This document shows positions 7,509 through 14,527 of a stretch of DNA of 20,182 nt, piece after piece. Position 1 is the stretch's first letter. Each line of letters starts with the position of its first letter. Under the pieces are notes generated by a model. That model was not told the origin of the DNA and made no database searches. It worked only from the letters and a program-made list of their open reading frames with translations. This DNA is from Muribaculaceae bacterium (GTDB taxonomy: Bacteria > Bacteroidota > Bacteroidia > Bacteroidales > Muribaculaceae): contig JAGCVR010000169.1 of the NCBI GenBank assembly GCA_017962285.1, positions 1 through 20,182 on the forward strand, written 5' to 3'. The translations under genes and the position numbers were made by a program.

Positions 7509-7541
7509 GCAAATAGTTTTCAGTTAATATCAGAGTGAAAC

Positions 7542-7582
7542 AAAAAAGTTGCCGCTTGAGTTAATCCCAGGCGGCAACTTTT
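7542..7582 (-). terminator. Intrinsic terminator of the left SusCD operon
   Basis: The arms AAAAGTTGCCGC (7544-7555) and GCGGCAACTTTT (7571-7582) pair perfectly over 12 bp around a 15-nt loop. On the minus strand the GC-rich stem is followed by a run of six T residues. It sits about 70 nt after the stop of the last lipoprotein gene and ahead of the rlmL promoter, so it separates the two transcription units. Confidence 0.9.
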
Positions 7583-7653
7583 ATTTCAAGACGAATGGAG
7601 TGGTTTGGCTTCGGTGCCGTGGCACAGGTTCCACCTGCTCCTTCGCATATTGC

Positions 7654-8820
7654 TTACTGACCTACCCAGCGTGATGCTGCCATTGCCGGTCCTTCTGTCT
7701 GGCGGATACCATGCATGAAGTGGATGTAGGCACGGCCAATGTAGTACTGGCTCCAGTAGTCGGTGAAGTTGGATTCTTTCCCCTTGGAGTTGAAACTGGT
7801 GATTTGACCCATGTCGTTACCGTTGTTGTCGATTACGTGGAAAGTGAAGTCCATGCGGTTGTAACCGCCGTTGTTGTAAATCGACTTTTTCAAAGGAATC
7901 GTGGTCCATCCGCACTGTTCGCCAAATCCGAAGGGTTTTCCGCACGGCACATCGTAAGCGCCTGCGTTGTCACCTTCTGTGAGCTGGTTCTTGAAGTAAG
8001 CCTGCAACTTGTAGGGATAAGGTTGGTCTTCGGTTTCATAGATGAAGTTGTAGAAATTGATGTTCACACCTTCACCAATGGTCTCAACGAAAGCACCGTC
8101 CACATCGTCGCGTCCGCTTGCCCATTCGCGCTGAGTGTCCTTGATAACGGGAATGTCGCCCTGTTCAGTTACGAGAGGACCTTGGTTCATGTCGTAGATA
8201 ACGAGACGATACTGCTTGCCCGGCTCAAGGCTCACGGTGTTGCCCTTGAGGTCTTGCGAAGTGCCTGTATAGAACGGCTCCTTCACAATGCGTGTGAGCT
8301 GGTTGAGTTTGTCATCGCGAACACCCTTGCCGAGTATTGCGCTTTCCATCTTGGCAGAATATGCATTGCCTCCTTGAAGAGTCTCACCGTCAACCACCAC
8401 CTTGTCGCCAGCCACAAAGTAAACCATATCGCCGGCTTTAACTGGAATGCGTTCGTAATAGCGGTTGATGTAATAAACCTCGCCGCTATTATCCTTTTCG
8501 TAGGTAATGTTCTCTATGCCATGAAGTTTCACTTCCACGGGGCCTGCAGGCACCGAGAAGAAGAGGTTGGTTCCTCCACCGGGGATGCCGTTGCGGGTTT
8601 GGAGAACAGCCGATAAGTCGTTCTGATATTCTATCCCGTTGATGTCGACCTGATATGCGTAGTTCGCAGCAGTGTTGTTGATAGGTGCGAAGTGCATTAC
8701 CTGAACGTAGGCATGGGTCGCGGGATTTGCTTCGGTCATGTCATAGGTCACATCTTTGTCGCTGCAAGCGGCAAACAAACCCACGAACATTACTAATGTC
8801 AAATATTTAATATATTTCAT
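7654..8820 (-). CDS. Surface lipoprotein, third gene of the left SusCD operon (DUF4397-like N-terminal region)
   Basis: The 388-residue protein begins with a lipoprotein signal, MKYIKYLTLVMFVGLFAAC, with lipidated Cys19 followed by the acidic, lysine-containing SDKD typical of surface-exposed Bacteroidota lipoproteins. Residues about 35-105 (YVQVMHFAPINN, then FFSVPAGPVEVKL) resemble the beta-sandwich DUF4397 pattern; this is tentative. The rest looks beta-rich with many aromatics, as in accessory ligand-binding lipoproteins of Sus-like systems. It follows the SusD-like gene after 32 nt and precedes the terminator, so it probably helps the SusCD complex capture ligand at the cell surface. The frame extends 11 codons upstream (MFLSHLKIKTT), but the start at 8820 gives a proper signal peptide. 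It does not look like an enzyme. Confidence 0.85.
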   Translation of the reverse strand: MKYIKYLTLVMFVGLFAACSDKDVTYDMTEANPATHAYVQVMHFAPINNTAANYAYQVDINGIEYQNDLSAVLQTRNGIPGGGTNLFFSVPAGPVEVKLHGIENITYEKDNSGEVYYINRYYERIPVKAGDMVYFVAGDKVVVDGETLQGGNAYSAKMESAILGKGVRDDKLNQLTRIVKEPFYTGTSQDLKGNTVSLEPGKQYRLVIYDMNQGPLVTEQGDIPVIKDTQREWASGRDDVDGAFVETIGEGVNINFYNFIYETEDQPYPYKLQAYFKNQLTEGDNAGAYDVPCGKPFGFGEQCGWTTIPLKKSIYNNGGYNRMDFTFHVIDNNGNDMGQITSFNSKGKESNFTDYWSQYYIGRAYIHFMHGIRQTEGPAMAASRWVGQ

Positions 8821-8852
8821 CGTAGTTTTAATTTTAAGATGTGATAAAAACA

Positions 8853-10736
8853 TTATTTAGGCATGTCGCCAGGATAAGCGAACCAGGGGATTGAGCACTG
8901 ATAGTTGTCGGCCATTCCCGAAATTGGTCTGAGCTTCTCGAGCGACGGTTTGTTCCACATATACTCTGAGTTGTAACGCGGGCGGATGCGGAAGCAAGGC
9001 GAACCGTTGTTCTGCTTCACGTAAGCGCTCCTGCGACCTTGTACCTGTGCCGGAGCGAGGTAGAAGCCCTTGAACACTTTGCTTGCGTCATCGTCTCTCT
9101 TTTGCTTCACACTTGAGAGGTCCCATCCGTTTCCAGTGCCGGGATAGTCGCCAGTGTATTCCACATCGTAGAAGTACTTGCGCTGGTCAACCCAAGCTTC
9201 GCTTGCGCCCCATGGGAAGAGGTGCACGAACTTCTGCATCATGATGTGCGAGAGAGTGAGTGTTCCTGCGGTCAAACCTCCAACATACGGACCGTCGAGA
9301 TATTTGTGGGCAATTTTGCGGAAAGTTTCTTTTTTCAGCTTGTCGCCGGCATGATACATGGTCTTCGAAACTTCGTTCAGGCTTCCTGCCACCATGTAAC
9401 GCTCAGTGAAGTCCATGTCGGCAGCCACAGCTTTCTTGAAAGCAGAGAGAGCGTCGCCCTTAGAGCCATGCTTGAATTCAATTTCAGCAAGGTCGAACAT
9501 CAGCTCTCCATAAGTCATGAGAATATATGGAGCATCGTCGCGATAGAGCCAGCGTCCAGCACCGTCTTTGGCACTTGTGGCGGCTTCGCGGCGTCCCCAG
9601 AAGTTGGGCGCGGTAGCAATAGGACCACCAGCTGCAGTGAAGCCCGAACCGCGGAATGTGAAGTCGCGCAGAGCGGCTTCCTCGTCGGTCGAAGCTACGT
9701 CATTTCCAGCTTCGGTGGCGAGTTTAACCAGTGCGCGTGGGTCGAAGTGACCGGCATCGCGAGTGGTGTCGCAAACGATTTGCTGAGCAGCCAGTTCGTA
9801 GGGATAGTCGGCATGGCTGGGATTTTCCACGGTAGTCTTGTTGCCGTCGGCATCGTATTCGGGCACCGTACCGGTCATTACCTGCACGGCATAGTCGTGC
9901 TGCCAGTAAACATTGCTCAGGTTGCCGCGATACGGCCCCCAGAAGTTGTTATAGCCACTTTCTGCGGCATCAGCGCTGCCACCCCAAACTTTCAAGGCTG
10001 CATCGTCGTCGGGACTTGAGAAGCCCTTGGAAACAGCGTCCTTGAAATCTGCGTAGTATTTGCTCTTGAAGTCTTTCTTGTTCGAGAGCGATGCGAGGTT
10101 GCGTGCAATTACGGTATAAGCGAATTTAATCCACTTTTCCTTGTCGCCGCCGTAGATCCAGTCGTTGCCGCTAATCTTGGTGCTGTAGTTGGTCTTGTCT
10201 TCGCGTTGCAGCAGTTCGATAGCGGTTTTTGCCCATTGGCGAACCTGCTCGTAAACTTCGTCCTGATAGTTGTAGGCGTGAGTAAGCTGGTTAGGTACGA
10301 AAGCGTCGGTGAGAATGACTTCACCGTTCACCTTTGTGAGGAAGTCCCATGAATAGGCTTTCATGGCATATCCTATACCAGCCATGGTCCAGTTCTCGTT
10401 TTCAAGCGACTGATTGATGAGATTCTCAAGGTTCATTCCCTGAGTCCAGTAAACCATGCGCCAAGCCTCACCGGCAGCATCGCTTGCTTCAGAGTAGTAG
10501 TGGTTGGCGAAACTGGTGTAACTGCTTGTTCCCATCATCTGGGTGAGAGGACCAAGTGCGCGGATGTCCCAGTAGCAGCCTTGATAAGCCTGCTGGATAC
10601 CCGAGAGATAGAGGTGCGCCTCAACGTTGTCGGGAGCATCACCATTCTTGTTCACATCGAGATAGTCGTTGCAGCTGGTAGTTGCAAGAGCGAAAACCAT
10701 CGACAGAAGTACTAATAATATTGAATGTTTTTTCAT
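8853..10736 (-). CDS. SusD-like_2 family outer-membrane lipoprotein
   Basis: The 627-residue protein has a signal peptide ending in ATTSC with lipidated Cys22, then NDYLDVNKNGDAP. The N-terminal region (HLYLSGIQQAYQG, GPLTQMMGTSSYTSFANHYY, WRMVYWTQGMNLENLINQS) and helical tetratricopeptide-like repeats that follow are characteristic of the SusD-like_2 branch of nutrient-binding lipoproteins. The C-terminal part (PYILMTYGELMFDLAEIEF, then ASEAWVDQRKYFY) is the usual SusD-family segment where helices pack onto the barrel partner. Family knowledge says such proteins cap the SusC channel like a lid and bind the ligand outside the cell. The gene follows its SusC after 29 nt. This branch is more often found with ligands other than starch, but no specific ligand can be inferred. 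Confidence 0.93.
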   Translation of the reverse strand: MKKHSILLVLLSMVFALATTSCNDYLDVNKNGDAPDNVEAHLYLSGIQQAYQGCYWDIRALGPLTQMMGTSSYTSFANHYYSEASDAAGEAWRMVYWTQGMNLENLINQSLENENWTMAGIGYAMKAYSWDFLTKVNGEVILTDAFVPNQLTHAYNYQDEVYEQVRQWAKTAIELLQREDKTNYSTKISGNDWIYGGDKEKWIKFAYTVIARNLASLSNKKDFKSKYYADFKDAVSKGFSSPDDDAALKVWGGSADAAESGYNNFWGPYRGNLSNVYWQHDYAVQVMTGTVPEYDADGNKTTVENPSHADYPYELAAQQIVCDTTRDAGHFDPRALVKLATEAGNDVASTDEEAALRDFTFRGSGFTAAGGPIATAPNFWGRREAATSAKDGAGRWLYRDDAPYILMTYGELMFDLAEIEFKHGSKGDALSAFKKAVAADMDFTERYMVAGSLNEVSKTMYHAGDKLKKETFRKIAHKYLDGPYVGGLTAGTLTLSHIMMQKFVHLFPWGASEAWVDQRKYFYDVEYTGDYPGTGNGWDLSSVKQKRDDDASKVFKGFYLAPAQVQGRRSAYVKQNNGSPCFRIRPRYNSEYMWNKPSLEKLRPISGMADNYQCSIPWFAYPGDMPK

Positions 10737-10765
10737 CGTTATTTTCCTTTCTTAAAGAATTATAA

Positions 10766-13700
10766 TTAGAATGTTACGCTCAAACCAAACGAGAATGTAC
10801 GCGGGCTTGGCAGCGACCAGTAGTCGTAACCTTCACCACCTGTACCACCGGCTGCAGCACTCATGGTGTTACCAGCTACGTCAATACCAGTGTAGTTTGT
10901 GATTGTAAAGAGGTCATTACCCGAAACGTAAACACTTGCGTTCTGAATCAGGCCGCGTGTTACTTTCTGCAACCATGCATCGGGTACTATGTAAGCGAGG
11001 CGCAATTCCTGGCAACGGATATAGTTGATTTTATCCTGAATCCACGATTCGTTGTCGGCATTGTAGAGTGCTGTGGCACCATAGTGGAGCCAGTTGATTG
11101 CGATGTTGTTCTCGTGCGGAGTCGGGGTGTTCTCCCAGCCGTCTTTGAGAACGCCGTTGAACACGTAGCTGCCGTCGTTGAGGCGGAGAGCCACAGATTG
11201 CTCGCTGAATCCGCGTGCCATCATTTCGCGCATTGTGGCGTTGTAGATGGTGGCGTGGAAACGTCCCTGGAACATAGCGCTCAAGCGCCAGTTCTTGTAG
11301 CGGAGAGCGGTGGTGATACCAAAGCGGAGCTTCGGCTCGCGGTCACCGATAACTTCCCACGTGCTGCCTACGATTGGCAGACCGGTGGTCGGGTTAATCA
11401 GCACCTGACCTGCGTCATTGCGCTCAACTGCCAGTGCCGAGAAGGCGGTGATAGGAGTGCCCTGGGAAATACCAGTACGAACGTTGCCGTAGTTCCAGGT
11501 GTAGGGGTTGTAGTATTCCGAAACAGCTTCAGGAAGTTCCACCACCTTGCTGCCTGTGTGCGACATGTTCAGACCGATGTTCCAAGTGAAGTCGCGTGTC
11601 TTGATAGCGTCCACGTCAACGTGTGCTTCCCATCCCCAAGTGTTGAATGTACCAACGTTGAGAGTATTCAGCACGAAGCCGGTTCCGTAAGACATACGGA
11701 AGTTCTCCACAATCTGGTTCTTGTTGTGAGTGCGGAACCAAGTGAAGTCGGCATTGATACGGTTGTTCCAGAAGCGACCTTCGAGACCGATTTCGTAAGA
11801 AGTGGTAATCTCAGGTTTCAGATTTGGGTTCGGGCCGGTGTAGCCATATTTGAAACCACCACCGGTGAGGCCGGTTGGCTCAAGCTCAGGATTGATGGCA
11901 AGAGGAGCAGCGTCCTTACCAACCTGTGCTATAGCGCCACGGAGTTTCAAGTAGTTCATCCAGTCGAGGTTCTTCAGACCGTTGAGCTCTGTAATCACCC
12001 AAGATGCCTCCACTGCGGGATAGAAGTAAGAACGGTTGTCAACAGGAAGCGTCGAGGACCAGTCGTTACGGAAACGAGCGGTGAGGAATGCCATGTTGTT
12101 GTAGCCGAATTCCACTTGACCCGAGATAGCCTGCAGGCGACGTTTTGTGCTGCGTTTCTTGCTAACTACGGTAGATGGCGTACAGTTGTTGATTGAGTAC
12201 AGATCGTCGAGCACCAGGAAGTTGCTGCCGTAAGAAGCAAGGCTTGTTACGCCTTTCTCATACTGGTGGTAACCAACTTGAATTCCAAACGAGAATTTCT
12301 CGTTCAGGAATGTGTTGTTGTAACCTGCAAGGATGTTGAGCGTCGGGTCGCTGTTGTTGTATTTCACAATGCTGTAGCTACCGGAGTTCTGTGCATCGTT
12401 CGAAGTCAGGTTGTAGGTGCGGTAGTAGGGGTGAGTTCCGTTTTCGTAGGTCGAAGTGGAAACGTCGAAACCGAACTGTGCGCGAACGTAAACGTGCTCA
12501 ATCGGAGTGAAGTTGAGCGAGAATGCGCTGATGAAACGGTCGGTCTCATCATGGTTCAGGTTCTTGTACATACCGAACAACGGGTTCAGCAAGTCACCGT
12601 CGGTGTAGTATTCGGGATAGCGCATGTGGCGGCCGTCTTCTGCAAGATAGTTGCTCATGTCGTCCACATTAGGCCAGCGGTAAGAACGGGCCAGCGGGCC
12701 GTTTGCACCACGAGCCACCTTGTCGTTCTTCTGGTTCACATACTGCATGCTGCCTTCGAAGCGGAGCCACTTGGTGAGCTCGGCGCGTCCGGCAAGTGAG
12801 AAGTTGGTACGTTTTAGATTAGTGGTCTTGATGACACCGCTTTGGTCGAAGAACGAAGCGCTGGCACGAACACTCATCTTCTCGTTACCTGCCTCAACCG
12901 ATACGTTGTGCTTGTGCAGGAAACCTGTCTGGAGCACAGCCTTGGCATTGTCATAGTAAGGAATGCTGCCGTCGTAAACACCTCCGTAGTGGTTGGTGTA
13001 GTAGTAGTTGGTTGCACCATAGGCACCATTGGTATAGGTGTCCTGAATCTTTGGCCATCCATAGGCACGCGACCAAGAGAGCTGATTGCTGTAGGTGATT
13101 TTTGCGCGACCGTTGCGGCCTTTCTTCGTGGTGATGATGATGGCACCGTTCGATGCGTCAGAACCATAAAGAGCGGCTGCAGCAGCACCTTTCAGCACTG
13201 TCATGCTTTCGATGTCTTCGGGGTTGAAGTCGTTACCGCGGCTTGCGTAGTCCATGTAGCGGGTAGCAAGACCCGAAACATCGTCGGCAACTGCCAGTCC
13301 CTTCGACGGGTCGAACGAGGTGTTGTTCATCGGCATACCGTCAACCACATACAGCGGCTGGTTGTTTCCCGAAAGAGATGTTGCCGAACGGAGCACCACT
13401 GCCGTGGATGCACCAGGAGCACCACCGGATGAGATTACGTTCATACCGCTCACACGTCCCTGGAGGGCGGAGATGAAGTCGGTACGGCCAGACTCGGTGA
13501 TGTCGGTGGCTTTCACGTTCTGTGCCGATGAACCCACGGCACGTGCAATACGTTTCACACCGAACTCAGCGGTAATCACCACTTCATCGAGTTGGTTGCC
13601 TTTGTTCTCGCCGAACATCACGTTTGCGGCTTGGGCTGCCGGCAATTCCATTGCATCATAGCCCACGTAAGAGAACACAAGGGTTGAACCCTTGGGTGCA

Positions 13701-13927
13701 TTGATCGAGTAGCGACCGTCGAGATCCGTAACGGTTCCGCGGTTAGTACCCTTAACCTTTACGGATACGCCAATCATTGGCTCTCCGGTAGCGTCTTTCA
13801 CAACGCCGGTTACTTTTTCACCGTTGGTCTGCGCTACAGCTGCAAAACCCTGATGGGAATCTGTCATCCCGGTTGGGGCTCCGCACGCAAAAATAAGCGC
13901 TGCCAACAATACACATTGTTTTTTCAT
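10766..13927 (-). CDS. SusC/RagA family TonB-linked outer-membrane transporter
   Basis: The 1053-residue protein is an outer-membrane beta-barrel importer. It has a signal peptide (MKKQCVLLAALIFACG onward, cleavage probably near residue 30-33), then a carboxypeptidase-regulatory-like domain at about 38-110 (VTGVVKDATGEPMIGVSV, GTNRGTVTDLDGRYSI). A TonB-box-like segment LDEVVITAEFG follows at 113-123. The plug domain contains SALQGRVSGMNVISSGGAPG, PLYVVDGMPMNN and the hallmark DIESMTVLKGAAAAALYG. The barrel ends in TFSFGLSVTF with the C-terminal aromatic expected for outer-membrane assembly. It should import a ligand delivered by the SusD-like partner, powered by TonB-ExbBD. It is the first gene of the left operon and diverges from the second SusC gene. 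Confidence 0.96.
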   Translation of the reverse strand: MKKQCVLLAALIFACGAPTGMTDSHQGFAAVAQTNGEKVTGVVKDATGEPMIGVSVKVKGTNRGTVTDLDGRYSINAPKGSTLVFSYVGYDAMELPAAQAANVMFGENKGNQLDEVVITAEFGVKRIARAVGSSAQNVKATDITESGRTDFISALQGRVSGMNVISSGGAPGASTAVVLRSATSLSGNNQPLYVVDGMPMNNTSFDPSKGLAVADDVSGLATRYMDYASRGNDFNPEDIESMTVLKGAAAAALYGSDASNGAIIITTKKGRNGRAKITYSNQLSWSRAYGWPKIQDTYTNGAYGATNYYYTNHYGGVYDGSIPYYDNAKAVLQTGFLHKHNVSVEAGNEKMSVRASASFFDQSGVIKTTNLKRTNFSLAGRAELTKWLRFEGSMQYVNQKNDKVARGANGPLARSYRWPNVDDMSNYLAEDGRHMRYPEYYTDGDLLNPLFGMYKNLNHDETDRFISAFSLNFTPIEHVYVRAQFGFDVSTSTYENGTHPYYRTYNLTSNDAQNSGSYSIVKYNNSDPTLNILAGYNNTFLNEKFSFGIQVGYHQYEKGVTSLASYGSNFLVLDDLYSINNCTPSTVVSKKRSTKRRLQAISGQVEFGYNNMAFLTARFRNDWSSTLPVDNRSYFYPAVEASWVITELNGLKNLDWMNYLKLRGAIAQVGKDAAPLAINPELEPTGLTGGGFKYGYTGPNPNLKPEITTSYEIGLEGRFWNNRINADFTWFRTHNKNQIVENFRMSYGTGFVLNTLNVGTFNTWGWEAHVDVDAIKTRDFTWNIGLNMSHTGSKVVELPEAVSEYYNPYTWNYGNVRTGISQGTPITAFSALAVERNDAGQVLINPTTGLPIVGSTWEVIGDREPKLRFGITTALRYKNWRLSAMFQGRFHATIYNATMREMMARGFSEQSVALRLNDGSYVFNGVLKDGWENTPTPHENNIAINWLHYGATALYNADNESWIQDKINYIRCQELRLAYIVPDAWLQKVTRGLIQNASVYVSGNDLFTITNYTGIDVAGNTMSAAAGGTGGEGYDYWSLPSPRTFSFGLSVTF

Positions 13928-14005
13928 ACGCTAATGTTTTGTGATTAAGTAGTTTAAATTAGTTAATTAGTTGGTTGAAAAAATAAAAAATTCTGTTTTT
14001 CTGAT

Positions 14006-14070
14006 GCTAAAAAAGGTATGACCTGCTGTCCGAAAACGGACAGTTAAACACAATCGTAAACTTTTTTAGC
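14006..14070 (-). promoter_or_regulatory. Nested inverted repeats in the leader of the left SusC mRNA
   Basis: An outer perfect 10-bp inverted repeat, GCTAAAAAAG (14006-14015) with CTTTTTTAGC (14061-14070), encloses an inner perfect 7-bp stem CTGTCCG/CGGACAG (14026-14032 and 14037-14043) with a 4-nt loop. The predicted transcription start for the left operon is near 14070, so on the RNA the outer stem would begin at or very near the 5' end. It could stabilise the message, act as a regulatory leader, or be a DNA operator. Confidence 0.55.
14026..14043. promoter_or_regulatory. 18-bp dyad, candidate operator (copy A of the AAAACGGAC motif)
   Basis: CTGTCCGAAAACGGACAG is symmetric over 7 bp on each side of a 4-bp AAAA centre. 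It contains AAAACGGAC (14033-14041), which continues as AGTTA. It lies just downstream of the predicted left-operon start of transcription. Whether it works as DNA or as an RNA hairpin cannot be told from sequence. Confidence 0.5.
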
Positions 14071-14074
14071 ACAC

Positions 14075-14106
14075 CAAAGTAAACACTTTTTTATAAATTG
14101 AGCAAA
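14075..14106 (-). promoter_or_regulatory. Candidate promoter of the left SusC operon
   Basis: Read on the minus strand, TTTG (14106-14103) is followed after 20 nt by TTACTTTG (14082-14075), a one-mismatch version of TAnnTTTG. The spacing fits the Bacteroidota pattern. The start of transcription would be near 14070, leaving a leader of about 140 nt before the SusC start. Confidence 0.5.
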
Positions 14107-14237
14107 AAAAATCATAATAAATCCATAAAAAATTCATAATACCCCCAAAGCAACCATTTTATTATAATCTTTTTGTCTTTCGTGGAGTTTTGTCTCACTT
14201 AACACTGATTAACATTCCGGTCAAAACAGGCCGTTTT

Positions 14238-14251
14238 TAATCGTCCGTTTT
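14238..14251 (-). promoter_or_regulatory. Copy B of the AAAACGGACNNTTA motif
   Basis: On the minus strand the sequence is AAAACGGACGATTA, matching copies A (14033-14046) and C (14412-14425). A degenerate further copy, AAAACGGCC, overlaps its end on the same strand (14238-14230), giving a period of about 14 bp. This copy lies in the middle of the intergenic region between the two predicted promoters. Confidence 0.45.
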
Positions 14252-14343
14252 TTTTCAGCAACAGAAATCTGGGCCGAATTGTTAATAAATATCCCCATTT
14301 TTCACATTTAAAGTGTTAAAACTTTATTTATAATGTAAATTTT

Positions 14344-14374
14344 TTTGTGCATTTCAAAAAAATACTTAATTTTG
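14344..14374 (+). promoter_or_regulatory. Promoter of the right SusC operon
   Basis: TTTG (14344-14347) is followed after 19 nt by TAATTTTG (14367-14374), a full match to the Bacteroidota housekeeping promoter pattern in both boxes and spacing. Transcription would start near 14380 and give a leader of about 148 nt before the SusC ATG. Confidence 0.75.
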
Positions 14375-14411
14375 GCTCTGTATTTAAAAAATGACTTTAG
14401 AAATATGATGA

Positions 14412-14425
14412 AAAACGGACCTTTA
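14412..14425 (+). promoter_or_regulatory. Copy C of the AAAACGGACNNTTA motif
   Basis: AAAACGGACCTTTA matches the other two copies at all defined positions. It lies about 32 nt downstream of the predicted right-operon start of transcription, close to the distance at which copy A lies from the left-operon start. Confidence 0.45.
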
Positions 14426-14429
14426 TAAA

Positions 14430-14446
14430 CTGTCTCTCAGAGGCAG
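14430..14446 (+). promoter_or_regulatory. Leader hairpin of the right SusC mRNA
   Basis: CTGTCTC (14430-14436) and GAGGCAG (14440-14446) pair over 7 bp (one G-U pair) around the loop TCA. It falls in the predicted 5' untranslated leader, about 80 nt before the start codon. There is no T-run after it, so it is not a terminator. Confidence 0.5.
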
Positions 14447-14527
14447 GAATCTTATAACCAGTAGTATTTAAACCGGAAAACCATTTAATTCAATTTTTAA
14501 TTTAATAACCAATTTAAAAAAGTGCGT

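Larger units (their letters stand above)
13928..14527. promoter_or_regulatory. Divergent intergenic region shared by two SusC operons
   Basis: This 600-bp AT-rich region separates the two SusC start codons and contains no convincing gene. It holds one candidate promoter for each operon, located at similar distances (about 140-150 nt) from the respective start codons, three copies of AAAACGGACNNTTA, an 18-bp dyad, nested inverted repeats on the left and a small hairpin on the right. The middle (about 14110-14340) is rich in A and T runs with no coding signal. Confidence 0.8.

Noticed and set aside
7711..8616. Plus-strand open frame of 301 codons
   Set aside because: Antisense shadow of the lipoprotein gene; composition (Val/His/Leu rich) typical of reverse frames of Bacteroidota genes.
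11084..12196. Plus-strand open frame of 370 codons inside the left SusC gene
   Set aside because: Mirror of a strongly supported SusC barrel; no domain visible.
14061..14070. T-run of the outer inverted repeat read as a terminator or attenuator
   Set aside because: On the minus strand the T-run comes about 15 nt after the inner stem rather than directly after it, so it is not a canonical intrinsic terminator.
14522..14527. GTG start two codons ahead of the right SusC ATG
   Set aside because: The ATG at 14528 gives a normal signal peptide, and its GCGTATGAA context is shared with the left SusC gene.
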